Assembly (NCBI GenBank): GCA_001939145.1
Contig: LSRX01001486.1
Coordinates: 71,696 to 135,695 of the forward strand
DNA: 64,000 nucleotides
Reading direction: 5' to 3'
Source of the DNA: Symbiodinium microadriaticum
Lineage: Eukaryota; Sar; Dinophyceae; Suessiales; Symbiodiniaceae
In this document: piece after piece, positions 11,174 to 21,886 of the stretch
Layout: each line of letters opens with the position of its first letter
Numbering within the stretch: position 1 is the stretch's first letter
The notes under the pieces: model-generated
The model's database searches: none
What the model saw: the letters and a program-made list of their open reading frames with translations, nothing else
Told to the model about the DNA's origin: nothing
Made by a program: the position numbers and the translations under genes

Positions 11174-11200
11174 GCCGGTCAGCTGCTTGAGTCCATGCTC
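11174..11200 (+). CDS. PPR microexon (helix B)
   Basis: 27 bp after the acceptor AACAG, encoding AGQLLESML, PPR helix B. The next base pair is GC (GCTGGG), a GC donor in phase 0. Joined to the exon at 12576 it keeps the usual six residues between the helix-B Met and the Pro that opens the next motif. Confidence 0.6.
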
Positions 11201-11889
11201 GCTGGGTCCTCAGGGCTTTCCCAAGCCTGCTTTCAATATGAAACACTGACGGTTGGTTAAACCAACCAGTCGTACAACAGGGCCACACTTCCAAGCCCCA
11301 ACAATCATTTCACTATGATTTCTGAAGATCCCACTTGAAAAGGGGAGCTTACGGCGGTTGGGCCTGAGGGTTTCTGCGTTCATAGGTTGCTAGGGCATTG
11401 GGTTTAGCCGTTGCCCGTGCAGCACCTTCGGTATACACACCTTCAAGCGAAGTTTTGCAGATTTTTGCAGCTAGAAACTTCACCCCGAGCTGTAGCAGTA
11501 GCCTGGACCTGACGAGAAGTTGACAGCAGAAAACTTGTTTCTGTTCACATAGAAAACTGTTCTGGACTTCTCAGCAGCACGGTTTGGGAGGACACCCAAG
11601 AACTCTGTAATGATCTTGAATTTTCGGACGTAGGATTAGACAGGATTGATGCACGAGATGGGTAGTCACTTTCACATGCAGGGCGAACATTATCGCAGTT
11701 TTGTTTGTCTGTCATGTATGTTCATTCCATCCTGATGGTCATTTTATATTTATTAGTAGCTTCAGTTTCGTTATCATCATGATAGCCCGTGAGGGTACCT
11801 TCCATCTCAGTGAAGATTGTAGTGTGAAGAGCAGGTGGGTATATGAAGAACATGCACATTTGCCTCAATCGCTGCATAGCCCACAACAT

Positions 11890-12370
11890 GCTACCACCAC
11901 TACCACCACCGCCGCCACCGGCACCAGCACCAGCATCACAGTACTGCTACAATGACTCACCAACAAAGCTATTGCTGTTGAATCGTCGTTTCTCTAGGCC
12001 AGATTGACAACGCAATCTTGGTTTTCATTTAGTGTCGGTAGAATTATTTTCGTATAAGTGTCATGTGATGTTCAACGTTATCATCACAGAAGAGATAGTA
12101 AGTGCAGTCGCTGCTTCTGGTGTGAAGCATTGTTGGCAGCAGTATTTCAAGCGCATCATGGTGATTGTGATCGCGGTGGTGCTGCTGTTTTTTAATGATG
12201 ATGCGGAGCAGGAAGGCATAATCATGCCGTGCTGTCGCTGCTGCTGCGGCAGCTTTTACCAGGCCATCACAATGATCATGATGATGGCCATCGTGTTGTT
12301 GCTGCCTGTGGTGATGATTACGACAGGTTTTAGTGATGACGAGTAGCAGGATGATGATCATGATTGTGTT
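11890..12370. repeat. Triplet-rich low-complexity DNA
   Basis: Stretches rich in ACC/GCC, then ATG/GTG/CTG triplets, open on both strands. The ORFs at 12032-12346 (+) and 12044-12361 (-) are mirror images produced by this composition. It lies inside the intron between the exons at 11174 and 12576. Confidence 0.5.
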
Positions 12371-12575
12371 CTGTGTTAAGATACATCCGAATGCAACTCT
12401 TCGCCGGACACAATCTCTGTTGAGGTTTTTCCTATGTAGGGCTTAGGAATTCTGCCCGAGCTACTGCAAGGATCTATTCCACATCGTTGCATCTTGTTTC
12501 GTCGCATGTGGTTGGCTTTGAAGGTTCATGCGCTCACATGCTAACGGTAGCATTGCAACAGAGATTGCTTGCGAG

Positions 12576-12669
12576 GCAGAAAAGCTTTGTCCAACTGTGG
12601 AAAGTTACACGGCCATCATTGACTGTGGGGCCCCCGGCGATCGGGATGCTGTGGCGAAAACTTTCGTTG
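12576..12669 (+). CDS. PPR exon (helix A plus helix B)
   Basis: After the acceptor GCGAG the frame reads AEKL then CPTVESYTAIIDCGAPGD and RDAVAKTFV, nearly a whole PPR motif with the S-Y-T signature. The donor is GC (GCATAAG), phase 0. The motif completes with the next exon at 12826, which supplies E-M-L-K. Confidence 0.7.
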
Positions 12670-12825
12670 CATAAGCATGCACGTTGGAGAAAACAGCATG
12701 AAGCTTAATGAGACCAAGATCGGCGGTTTAGGGTTCAGGGCTTAGGGGAACTATAGTCACCGTCAGCCGAATACTTTACTCATAAACTGACGATGCTAGG
12801 AGCTGTTTGCATCGGACGTTTTCAG

Positions 12826-12841
12826 GAGATGCTCAAGATTT
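12826..12841 (+). CDS. Possible 16-bp PPR microexon
   Basis: Acceptor TTTTCAG, then EMLKI, then a GT donor (GTACAC). It continues helix B of the preceding exon in phase (KTFV followed by EM). Such a short exon needs transcript support. Confidence 0.4.
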
Positions 12842-12964
12842 GTACACTTGTACAAGGGTTCGAGTTGCCATATTGTGATGCCCAACCAGCACGACTCCAT
12901 CCAACCCTCCAGCGATAACTGTAATAATAATATAGCCAGTATTAATCGTCAGATATATAAATAA

Positions 12965-13177
12965 CTAAATAAATATATATATATATATAGAGAGAGAGAG
13001 GGCATTACAGACACACACATACATTGACATGTGTATACGTAGACACACATATATGTGTATATATATATATATACGCAGGTATAAAGAGAGTGCCCGATAC
13101 ATGTACACGTACTCTATACATTCCATATTTCCACCTTCTGGCCGCTACTTTAGCATGCACATAAACATACAAAGTGT

Positions 13178-13208
<31 letters not shown>

Positions 13209-13323
13209 GGACATACTCAGCATGTACGAACATTACATGTCTCTGGCGCACATGCACGCACACACACACACACAAACCAGTAAACGAAATACCATATGCG
13301 CGCGAGTGTGTGTGTGTGTGTTC

Positions 13324-13356
<33 letters not shown>

Positions 13357-13476
13357 TCTATGTTTATACACATACTTAACAAAATGTTGTTAAAGGTATA
13401 TATGTGGGCATGTGTATAAATAGATACATACATACATATATATATATATGTATATATCTGTATATCCATATATATG

Positions 13477-13510
<34 letters not shown>

Positions 13511-13530
13511 TTCACGCATGTTAGTGTGCA
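12965..13530. repeat. TA and CA/GT microsatellite cluster
   Basis: Long (TA)n runs near 12974, 13055, 13178, 13325, 13435 and 13470-13510, with (CA)n and (GT)n tracts between. Six Ile/Tyr/Thr-only ORFs on both strands are artefacts of these runs. A C-rich tract follows at 13551-13570. Confidence 0.85.
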
Positions 13531-13583
13531 TCCATGCCTCCATTCTCACGCCCCCCCCCCCTCCCCCCTCCCTTCTGTGCGAG

Positions 13584-13660
13584 GCTGCGCGAGCTCCGGG
13601 GATGTTGACCAGTCAGCTCTGGCCCCATTCTTCGACAGAGCTTTCTTACAAGGCAGATCA
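13584..13660 (+). CDS. PPR exon (end of helix A, helix B)
   Basis: After the acceptor GTGCGAG at 13577-13583 the frame reads [11 protein letters not shown], then [11 protein letters not shown], a PPR turn and helix B with the conserved G-D. Three GC dinucleotides near 13641, 13653 and 13661 could be the donor, so the end is approximate. The start phase requires one base from a preceding exon that I did not find in the microsatellite-rich intron. Confidence 0.55.
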
Positions 13661-13698
13661 GCTTAGCGCCTTCCTTAAAGGGACTGAGGGGTTTTAAA

Positions 13699-13880
13699 TT
13701 TAGGATTCAATGTTTGGAGTGTAGGGTTTGGTGGTGCTAACATCGGACGTTGAAGATCAATTTAGGATTCAAGGTTTGGAGTGTAGGGTTTGGTGCTAAC
13801 ACCGGACGTTGAAGATCAATTTAGGGTTCAAGGTTTGGAGTGTAGGGTTTGGTGGTGCTAACACCGGACGTTGAAGATCA
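13699..13880. repeat. Tandem repeat, 59-62 bp x 3
   Basis: Three copies that start TTTAGGATTCAA or TTTAGGGTTCAA, run through GTTTGGAGTGTAGGGTTTGG and end with CGGACGTTGAAGATCA. Starts are 13699, 13761 and 13820; the middle copy has lost three bases. It lies in a PPR-gene intron. Confidence 0.85.
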
Positions 13881-14119
13881 TAACGGTACTGACTGTGCTG
13901 ACAGTAGGCAGAACAGTCTTACGGCTAGCCATGAGTAACAGGCACTGGTGCATAAGCTCGCAGATCACATTCCCCACTGTACGCATACAATCAAACAACA
14001 ATAATTATAAGTGAACCATAACAGTAACAATAGAAATCATTATCACCATTCTCATCATTCTTACGAACTGATAACCAAAGCCTAAGCCCTGGCCCTAAGG
14101 TCTAAGACCTGGGAGTTCT

Positions 14120-14256
14120 TAGACCCCGAAACCCTAAACCCTAACCCCCTAAGCCTCAAACCCTAAACCCCGAACCCTAAACCCCAAACCCCAAAACCCG
14201 AAACCCCAAACCCTAAACCCTAAACCCCTAAACCCTAAAACCCCAAACCCTACCCA
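14120..14256. repeat. Telomere-like CCCTAAA array
   Basis: Nearly continuous CCCTAAA units and variants such as CCCCAAA. TTTAGGG in the opposite orientation follows at 14375-14440, so the pair forms a loose inverted repeat around about 120 bp of unique sequence. Confidence 0.8.
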
Positions 14257-14459
14257 GGAGCTGGGAAGCTCTGGAAGCTCTGGAGTTGATATGTAGTTCT
14301 CTCAACTCGGGTCCCTTTGAGGCTCCAGGCTGCCGTAACCTCTTTTGGGGACCTAGAAGGGGCTCCCAATTTAGATTAGGGTTTAGGGTTTTTGGGGTTT
14401 TGGGGCTTAGGGTTTAGGGTTTTGGGTTTGGGGTATTTAAAAAAACTAGCCTCATGCAG

Positions 14460-14499
14460 CCGAGGTCCATTGGCTTCAGAAAATGTTGCGGGAGAAGCA
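14460..14499 (+). CDS. PPR microexon (helix B)
   Basis: Acceptor CATGCAG, then (A)EVHWLQKMLREK, a PPR helix B with W-L-x-x-M. The donor is GC (GCTCAG) after CA. Joined to the exon at 15618 it completes the codon CAG and yields REKQITPDTLTFN, a proper link to the next helix A. Confidence 0.65.
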
Positions 14500-14794
14500 G
14501 CTCAGCTTAAGAGCTCCTACAAAGGTTCCTTTTAAGGGTGACTTTAAAGGCCTGAAGGGTGCTACTTAAAGGCTCCTAGAAGGTGTCTGTGATATTGTAT
14601 ATAGTAAAGTTCATCTATAATGCATGTGCAATCATAGTCTGTTCTATAGTCTTAGAGCTTAGGATGTAGGGCTATGATGGCAGGGCCAATGGAAGGGAGA
14701 TGCGTAAGCCTCAGGCGCGAAACTGGGCACTGTCACACCTGGGCAAGACATATGTCTGATGATGGTTTTCGAAAGAAGGAGAGCGAGACACGAA

Positions 14795-14941
14795 CACAGA
14801 CGCGCACACACGCACACGCACGCAGACAGATAGATACGGAGATAGTTAGACAGATAGATAGATAAATTGATTGATAGATGGATAGATAAATAGATGTTAC
14901 ATGTACGCACATACATACACCGTTTTACACCCCCACCCACC

Positions 14942-14980
<39 letters not shown>
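14795..14980. repeat. CA, GATA and CCCA microsatellites
   Basis: A run of (CACG/CACA)n, then GATA/TAGA units (14825-14895), then CCCA and (CA)n to 14978. The 130-codon minus-strand ORF across it (14659-15051) is a by-product. Confidence 0.8.
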
Positions 14981-14981
<1 letters not shown>

Positions 14982-15289
14982 TGCACGGCCGAACCTGAGG
15001 CTTCTGTTCTTGTTTTTTGCATCTGAGGGAGTTGAAGCCATCAGCTTCCAAGCTTGGAAAGGGCCGAAAGCTAGGGTGTAGGGTTTAGGGTTTGGGGTTC
15101 ATGAAAGGAGCAGGCAGAGAAATAGCCCTAGGAGTCATGAGATTTGCAGGTGTAGAAACGACATCGGCATCCACAGAGATTATGAAGAATCATGGCGATT
15201 ACAACAACGCTGCTGTGTAGTAGCACTCAGAGAATCATGTCTCCGTTTTCTCCATTGTGGGGTGGTTTTCGCGTCTCCGTACAAGTTCA

Positions 15290-15400
15290 GGGGTGAGGGC
15301 CTTTAGGATGGATGAGGGCCTTGAGGATGTGGGGCTTCGAGGGTTTAGGGTTAGGGTTTAGGGCTTCGAGGGTTTAGGGTCGAGGGATTCATGTTGTTAG
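15290..15400. repeat. Short TTTAGGG/CTTCGAGGG repeats
   Basis: Repeated GGGCTTCGAGGGTTTAGGG blocks (two close copies) and neighbouring telomere-like units. Intronic. Confidence 0.5.
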
Positions 15401-15617
15401 GGCATGTTTGAGGGTGTGTATAAGCTCAGGGCTTCGGGAGAGCAGGACGAAGGTTTGAAAAGTCGGGGGCCCATCACCTACGCTGGACCCTCTCCCTTTC
15501 TCTCACTATTCTCTATATCACACATTGTTATGCATATGTACGTATATATATATATATATATACACACACATGTAATTGTCTATGTACGAGTACAGCGTTG
15601 GCATTCCTTGACTCGAG

Positions 15618-15648
15618 GATCACGCCGGACACCTTGACGTTCAACTGC
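15618..15648 (+). CDS. PPR microexon (start of helix A)
   Basis: 31 bp after the acceptor CTCGAG. It reads ITPDTLTFNC: the P-D opening and the T-F-N signature of a PPR motif. The donor is GT (GTCGTG), phase 0. Joined to 15828 it gives TFNCVIKSCARAG, which has exactly the usual ten residues from N to the turn Gly. Confidence 0.65.
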
Positions 15649-15827
15649 GTCGTGATCTCAATGCTGCCATTGCTTTGAAGCCTAAACTGTAAGCCTTGAC
15701 CCCCCCGAAGCCCCGACGTGAAGCGCAGTCTTGACACAACCCCGAGCTAGCGTAGCTTTGGTCAGGCCGTTTTTTTTCTTTTCATGCTCACAGTCAGCTT
15801 TCCGTGTCTTTCGATTCCAGAGCCGAG

Positions 15828-15852
15828 GTCATCAAAAGCTGCGCACGAGCTG
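15828..15852 (+). CDS. PPR microexon (end of helix A)
   Basis: Acceptor CCGAG, then VIKSCARA(G), the second half of helix A. A GT donor (GTACCG) follows at 15853. The helix B that should come next was not found; the 472-base gap at 16495 lies in this intron. Confidence 0.6.
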
Positions 15853-16389
15853 GTACCGTACCAAGCTCGCGAGTCAAGTGATTTTTCTGAGCAGTGATGA
15901 GCGCAGTCCAGCAACAATGGATGTACACAGAAGGGATACTAAAGTACAAAGTACTGATCGGACTGTTTTTGTACACCTTACACTGTTGTACGTTGCCTTG
16001 GTTATTTCCGGTTCTATGTAGGCTTTTTGGGGTACAGTTAGATTAAGTCTCAAGCTCCGCCCCTAAATCCAAACCATAGCTGCGAGGCTAGCAAGCCTAG
16101 GCTCTTGGTCCGACCTTTCGAGACTGTTTAGGCCTAATGGTGTATCGGCCCAGTCCCTAAACCCCAGAAACCTCGTAGTGCCCATAGAGTATCCTCAAAG
16201 TAACCCTAAACGCATGAGCCCTGAACCCTGTAGAGACCCTGCTAGGTCCCTAGAAGAAAGGAGCCCTCAAAGTAAACCCCCCCCAAGCTCCTAAACCCGA
16301 AACCCTGGACCCCTGAACCCCCAAACCCCATCGAGAATCCTACGAGGGCCCTACAGAGCCTTCAAATAACAGGAATCCCAGAGGCTCTC

Positions 16390-16463
16390 TTTATATATAT
16401 ATATATATGTATATATATATGTGTATATATATGTATATATACATACATATTTATACACATACA

Positions 16464-16494
<31 letters not shown>
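16390..16494. repeat. TA microsatellite bordering the gap
   Basis: (TA)n and TATG/CATA-type sequence running straight into the unknown bases, the likely reason for the gap. The ORFs that cross it consist of Ile/Tyr and unknown residues. Confidence 0.9.
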
Positions 16495-16966
16495 NNNNNN
16501 NNNNNNNNNNNNNNNNNNNNNNNNNNNNNNNNNNNNNNNNNNNNNNNNNNNNNNNNNNNNNNNNNNNNNNNNNNNNNNNNNNNNNNNNNNNNNNNNNNNN
16601 NNNNNNNNNNNNNNNNNNNNNNNNNNNNNNNNNNNNNNNNNNNNNNNNNNNNNNNNNNNNNNNNNNNNNNNNNNNNNNNNNNNNNNNNNNNNNNNNNNNN
16701 NNNNNNNNNNNNNNNNNNNNNNNNNNNNNNNNNNNNNNNNNNNNNNNNNNNNNNNNNNNNNNNNNNNNNNNNNNNNNNNNNNNNNNNNNNNNNNNNNNNN
16801 NNNNNNNNNNNNNNNNNNNNNNNNNNNNNNNNNNNNNNNNNNNNNNNNNNNNNNNNNNNNNNNNNNNNNNNNNNNNNNNNNNNNNNNNNNNNNNNNNNNN
16901 NNNNNNNNNNNNNNNNNNNNNNNNNNNNNNNNNNNNNNNNNNNNNNNNNNNNNNNNNNNNNNNNNN
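16495..16966. other. Assembly gap, 472 N
   Basis: Unknown bases. The gap may hide a PPR helix-B exon, because none is visible between the exons at 15828 and 17899. Confidence 1.
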
Positions 16967-17689
16967 TGGACACTTTGAAGGATTTTGTTTGGAGTTCAGG
17001 GTTTCGGGTTTAGGGGTTCCGTGCAGGGGGGTGAGAGGGGGGGGAATCCTTTGCAGGATTTTGGGGTTTAGGGGCTAGGCTTTGGGTTTTGGGTCAATCC
17101 CCTGGGAAAGCTAAAGCTTACTCAGATCCAAGCAAAGCCTGCACTCTCTCGAGACGCATTTCCCTGCTTGCTGTTGCAGTCAAGTTGCAGTCAAGACCTA
17201 TGGCTGTACACTCTCTGAATCCCAAAGCCAAGAGCCTGAAACCCAAATCATACGATATACCTCAATGACCTCAAGCCATATACGCCCGGAGTCAGGCCCT
17301 AAAATAACCCGAGCTTTGAGATAAAAAACAGGATGGTGCACCGGCTATGGAGGGTCAGAAGTTGGTTGATGTCCATTTGAGTCGGGGGCTTTAGGATCCA
17401 AGCTCCAGTCGCCCTGGGAGGGACAAGCAGTCTTCTCAGCACGCAGCACCTATCTTGAGTTAACATAGGGGCCCCAATAGTTACCAATACTATTCTTTAG
17501 GGCTCCTTATTATATCTATACAAAAAGGAACCCAAAACCCTATTCTAAGTATTGAGGCCCTGACACTAGTCCAAATCCTTGATCCTTCTTCGGTTGACTG
17601 AGGAACTGCTGGCACGAAGCTTGCATTCCCGCTGGGAAACCCTAAACCCCTAAACCCTAAAGCCCTAAACCGCAAACCCTAAACCCAGG

Positions 17690-17826
17690 TACCCGTAGGC
17701 TCCGAAGTAGTTCCTGTTTGTGATATATATATATATATATACATATATATTTATATTTATATTTATTTATTTATTTAGAACCCTTTAAGGCAACCTCATA
17801 AAGGAACTACTTTGGAGCCTCTGGGT
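17690..17826. mobile_element. Foldback element family A, copy with TA spacer
   Basis: The left arm reads TACCCGTAGGCTCCGAAGTA and the right arm, AAGGAACTACTTTGGAGCCT, is its near reverse complement. The 90-bp core of the other copies is replaced by a (TA)n and TTTA-rich spacer. It lies in a PPR-gene intron. Confidence 0.65.
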
Positions 17827-17898
17827 GTTGCATCGTTCCCTGGAGGCCTAAGCCCTAAACCCTAAGCCCTAAAACCTAAAACCGTGATCCTGTGTCAG

Positions 17899-17929
17899 GA
17901 TGGTAGAAGCGGGCCTACGACCGACTCAG
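17899..17929 (+). CDS. PPR microexon (helix B end and link)
   Basis: 31 bp after the acceptor GTGTCAG. It reads MVEAGLRPTQ, the M-x-x-x-G-L-x-P pattern that closes a PPR motif. The donor is GC (GCAGGT), phase 0. The next exon supplies MSYTTVI. Confidence 0.7.
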
Positions 17930-17954
17930 GCAGGTAGAGACCTGTGGGCTTTGT

Positions 17955-18115
17955 GTTTAGGGCTTTAGGGTTGAGGAATTACGGCTTTGTGTCTAGGGCT
18001 TTAGGGTTGAGGCTTTAGGGGTTAAGGGTTTAGGGTTAAGGACTTAGGGTTGAGGTTATAGGGGTTAAGGGTTTAGGATTGAGGACTTAGGGGTTAAGGG
18101 TTTAGGGTTAGCTGA
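17955..18115. repeat. TTTAGGG-derived tandem sequence
   Basis: Repeats of GGGTTTAGGGTTAAGGACTT-like and GGGGTTAAGGGTTTAGG units. Intronic. Confidence 0.6.
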
Positions 18116-18540
18116 AGGGCTTGAGGGGCTGGCTTGAGTCTACGCGGGAGTGCCTCTTAGGGTGCTTCTAGGGTTTACATGCAGCTATGCTGAGGGTTCT
18201 CGATGGCATGGAGGGTTTGGGTTCGCCCACTGGAGTGGGGAATTCGAGATTTTGCGGCGTTTGGGGCTAAGAGACCTATGAAAGGACAGGTGCTTCATTG
18301 GCCCCCTCAGAATGCCTCCCTAAACCTAAACCAAAAACCCGTAAAGCCATAACCCTAAACCCTTCTAAGCATCCCGAAACCCAAAGAAAACCCTCACACC
18401 ACCCTCAACCCTCAGGCCCTAAACCCTAAAAACCCTAAGTTCTAGGATCCGGTCGGGTGCGAAGAGCGGCGCCCTAAGCCGGCTCCTCGCGTTGGCCCGA
18501 ATTTGGCCATGGAAGCGTCGAGCCGAAAGCTCGACTAGAG

Positions 18541-18840
18541 GGTTTAGGGGTTTAGGGTGTTATGAGGGATTTAGGGCCTTAGGTGGTTTAGGGTTTGGGG
18601 GTTTAGGGGTGTTATGAGGGATTTAGGGCCTTAGGTGGTCTAGGGTTTGGGGGTTGAGGGTGGTATGAGGGATTTAGGGCCTTAGGTGGTCTAGGGTTTG
18701 GGGGTTGAGGGTGGTATGAGGGATTTAGGGCCTTAGGTGGTCTAGGGTTTGGGGGTTGAGGGTGTTATGAGGGATTTAGGCCCGTAGGTGGTCTAGGGTT
18801 TAGGGGTTTAGGGTGTTATGAGGGATTTAGGGTTCAGGGC
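18541..18840. repeat. Tandem array, 51-bp unit, about 6 copies
   Basis: The unit contains TATGAGGGATTTAGGGCCTT, then AGGTGGTCTAGGGTTTGGGG. Period 51 is clear (TGGTATGAG at 18661 and 18712), with a few substitutions at the array ends. It is a higher-order expansion of the telomere-like repeat within an intron. Confidence 0.85.
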
Positions 18841-18990
18841 CTTAGGGGTTTTGATCTTTAGGGCTTTAGGGGTGTAGGGTTTAGGGAGTTTAGGGTTTCC
18901 GGTTTTAAGTTGGGCCCCTGCGCCCGAGCCCAACCCGGCCCTCCTCGTACGTGCAACCCTACACGAAAGAAGCCGCAAAGTAGCGGCTGC

Positions 18991-19122
18991 CTACTTTGAG
19001 CTTCATGGGTTCTTACAAGAGCGGCGATCAGTCCCCTGAAATGGGATATAAGTCTAAGTGTCGTTACCCTACTTATATAAAATGATAACTCCATTTATAA
19101 CTACCCATGAACCTCCAGGTAG
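18991..19122. mobile_element. Foldback element family B, copy 1
   Basis: The left end reads CTACTTTGAGCTTCATGGGT and the right arm, ACTACCCATGAACCTCCAGG, is its near reverse complement. About 132 bp, no ORF. It sits in the intron between the PPR exons at 17899 and 19374. Confidence 0.6.
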
Positions 19123-19373
19123 TCTTGAGCTGGCAAGCACTTGGTAGGCCGTGTCCCGGCCGTCAGTCTGCTTTAGCGATGGCACAGCCTTCAATTGAAC
19201 CCTAAACCCTAAACCTTAAACCCTAAACCTTCAAACCTTATAAACCCTGAACCCTAAACCTAAAACCCTAAACCCTAAACCATGTAGCTTCAGGCGATTA
19301 CGTACCCGGATACCCAAAACTGGAAGGCCATTGCAATAGCCATAAGCCCAAAAGCCCGGCCGATTCTTGACAG

Positions 19374-19412
19374 ATGTCATACACCACCGTGATTGACAGC
19401 TTCGTCAAGGAG
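19374..19412 (+). CDS. PPR microexon (helix A)
   Basis: 39 bp after the acceptor TTGACAG. It reads MSYTTVIDSFVKE, PPR helix A with the S-Y-T signature. The donor is GC (GCAACG), phase 0. The next exon (19873) supplies D-D-C-D-S and helix B, keeping the usual turn length. Confidence 0.75.
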
Positions 19413-19872
19413 GCAACGTTGCGGCGGAATGGTGGAAGAGGGTCAGGGAGTCAGGGGGTTCAGGATGTCTTTTGTTACTGTGAGGATTTTGGCCTTCAGG
19501 GTGCAGCATGCCCCTGAGCCCTAAACCCTCCAACCCTAAAGCCTGAGCTTCAGCATGTCAGGCTTGAAGGGTTTTGGATTTAGGTTCCGAGGCCCGGCTG
19601 TTGAGAGTCGTGTTTATCACTGCTTTTGTCACGTCTCGAAGGATTCGGGGGCTTAGGGTTCAGGGATTTAAGGCTTAGGGCTTGTAGGGTCCTAGGCTTG
19701 TGCTGTGCGCCATCGTGCTGCTCTCATTGTTTGACATTCTTTCGCAAGAATTCTCTGCCGCAAGCTCCCCGGAGGCACGAAGCAACCTGAAGTGTTAAAG
19801 GCTACATAAACTCTATCACGCCAAAACCTGTCCACGGACTTCCAAAGAAATGTGAGTTCGATCCATGTCCAG

Positions 19873-19921
19873 GACGACTGTGATTCAGCATCGTCGTGGT
19901 TTGAGCGCATGACTGGAGCAG
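19873..19921 (+). CDS. PPR microexon (turn and helix B)
   Basis: 49 bp after the acceptor GTCCAG. It reads DDCDSASSWFERMTGA plus one base. The donor is GC (GCCTCA), phase 1. With the next exon it gives MTGAGIKPD, the classic close of one motif and opening of the next. Confidence 0.75.
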
Positions 19922-20700
19922 GCCTCATACAGACATCCTTTTGAGATCATGCCTTGTAAGAGACTCGGCTTGTGTTTGGGCTTAGGTTTTTCTAAGGCCT
20001 TCAGCCTATCGCCATCTTCCCTACTTCTCGGGTCTGAGACTCCTGTCTCTTGGAAGCTGAAGGACCGGTACATTCAAGGACATCTCGGGAGGTTTTTGGG
20101 GGCCTCTTTGGGATCCCCTTTTTCCTGGGCCTCAGATGCTTACTCGAAGGTTCCTTTTGCCATCCCTGTTTTGTGTGACCTAAGCATCGTTCAGCCCGAC
20201 CACTTTCGGTAGTTCTAGAGCCACAAACCCTAAAGCCAAAAGCGCGAAAAGCGCAGAATGCCTGCAGTTCGATTTGGCCTCGAGGTCGGAGACTTCTCTT
20301 GCGCTCTTGTTGAAAGATACGACGTGGGAGGCGATATGAAAAACACCGAACCCTAAACAGGGGCCGACAAAGCAAATTATTAACAAATTGCCGTATCGTT
20401 CCTGATAAGTATATAACGATGTATAGCGTGAAATGCTTAAAGTTAGGGTTTAGAGTTTCGGGTTTAGGGGTTTAGGGGTTAGGGTTCAGGGCCTAGGGTT
20501 AAGGGTGATCTCGACTTCTGCTTTTGCTGGTAAGTAATTCTCGGCCCCGGGGATGGATGTATGGTTCTGTAGAACTCTTCAAAGCCCCCCATGACACCCA
20601 AACAAACCCTACAAAACCCTATACAACACTGTGGATTCTAAAGCCTTGTGCCCTCAAGACTCTGCCGCCATACTCGAACTCGAGTAATAGCCTTTGGCAG

Positions 20701-20765
20701 GTATCAAACCCGACATGGTGGCTTTCACAACATTGATCACCGGCTTCGCCAGGACAAGAGTCTCG
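20701..20765 (+). CDS. PPR exon (helix A)
   Basis: 65 bp after the acceptor TTGGCAG. It reads IKPDMVAFTTLITGFARTR and then V-S, a textbook PPR opening. The donor is GT (GTAGAG), phase 0. Joined to 22339 it gives FARTRVSAARLLEIA, two residues shorter in the turn than the standard 35-residue motif. Confidence 0.8.
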
Positions 20766-21390
20766 GTAGAGTTTGAATCGAGTCGGTCAGTCAGTCCTTG
20801 TGTTTGCGTGAGTTTGCGCCAGGCATGATTTGTTCATGCATTCCAAGGAGCGACATTTGCTACATGCACTACTGTACCTCTCCCGGGCCACCCACAGCTG
20901 TTGCACAGGAAGTCCGACATGATGGACACTTAGGGATTAGGGTGTTGTTACGGCTCACAGTCCAAATTTGGGCCTCAAATGGCCAATCGAAATCCTCAGG
21001 AGGGGCGCGACAGACCAGGTGGATTCTTTGTTGACAGCCCATGTCATTACAAGATGTTTGAGGTTGAGGTGTTGTTTGTCGACACAGGCTTGAGCAGGGC
21101 TTTCGCGAGGTCCTCTCCACTGAGTTATACGACATAGCGGCGAGAGTCCTCACTGAGTCAATACCTCGACTCTAGAAGAACCTACTCAGTCACTTGTAGA
21201 AAAGACTAGACTATACATGGAGTCATGGAGTCCGAGCGGGTCCCGAGCACTTCAGTGAGCCCTCAAAGTGGCGACAAATCGTACGCCCGGATGAGCCCTC
21301 GACCTTCATGTGCTCGGAACCCTCAGACGTAGACCCCCACAATATAGCTAAAGGTGGGCGTTTTACGTGGGGGTAACTACAAGTATAACC

Positions 21391-21612
21391 CTTATTAGGG
21401 GACTTAGAACCCACTTATAACTGCCCATGAACCTTCAAGTAGACCCAGGAGTTCCAACCCCCCCCCCGAAACCGACATTAGAAACCCTCCGAGAACAATC
21501 CATATTAGGGGACTTAGAACCCACTTGTAAACTGCCCATGAACCTTCAAGTAGACCTAGGAGTTCCAAAACCCCCCCCTCGAAATCGACATTAGGAACCC
21601 TCAGAGAACCTT
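21391..21612. repeat. Tandem duplication (110 bp x 2) with family B arm
   Basis: Two direct copies that begin ATTAGGGGACTTAGAACCCA (about 21394 and 21504). Each contains the CCCATGAACCTTCAAGTAGA arm of the family B foldback and a C-run. A duplicated, truncated element inside a PPR intron. Confidence 0.65.
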
Positions 21613-21775
21613 TGGTTAGAAGAACGTACAAGTATACCCGATGAACCTCCAAAGTGGAGCCTATAACTCCTGGATCCTGAAACCCTAAACCCTAAACCCT
21701 AATCTTGCCTCCCATCAAAACCGTAAAAACCCGTTACCCGAAGCCCTGTGAGCTTGGCGCCCTTATCCTGTATCC

Positions 21776-21886
21776 TTACGGTTGATGATATAAATCCTGC
21801 ATTACCCATAATAAGGAATATATACCATAATTCCCATAGTGTAGTCTCCTTAAAGTAATGAAGGATTTATATCATCAACAGTAGTA
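21776..21886. mobile_element. Foldback element family C, copy 2
   Basis: The left arm ACGGTTGATGATATAAATCC and the right arm GGATTTATATCATCAACAGT are inverted. About 111 bp, with an AT-rich centre. The arms match copy 1 at 808. Confidence 0.65.

Noticed and set aside
13005..13697. Six overlapping Ile/Tyr/His-rich ORFs on both strands
   Set aside because: Products of (TA)n and (CA)n runs. Only the last part of one (from 13584) is kept, as a PPR exon.
16407..17078. Long ORFs of up to 223 residues
   Set aside because: They consist mostly of unknown residues from the gap; only microsatellite residues are real.
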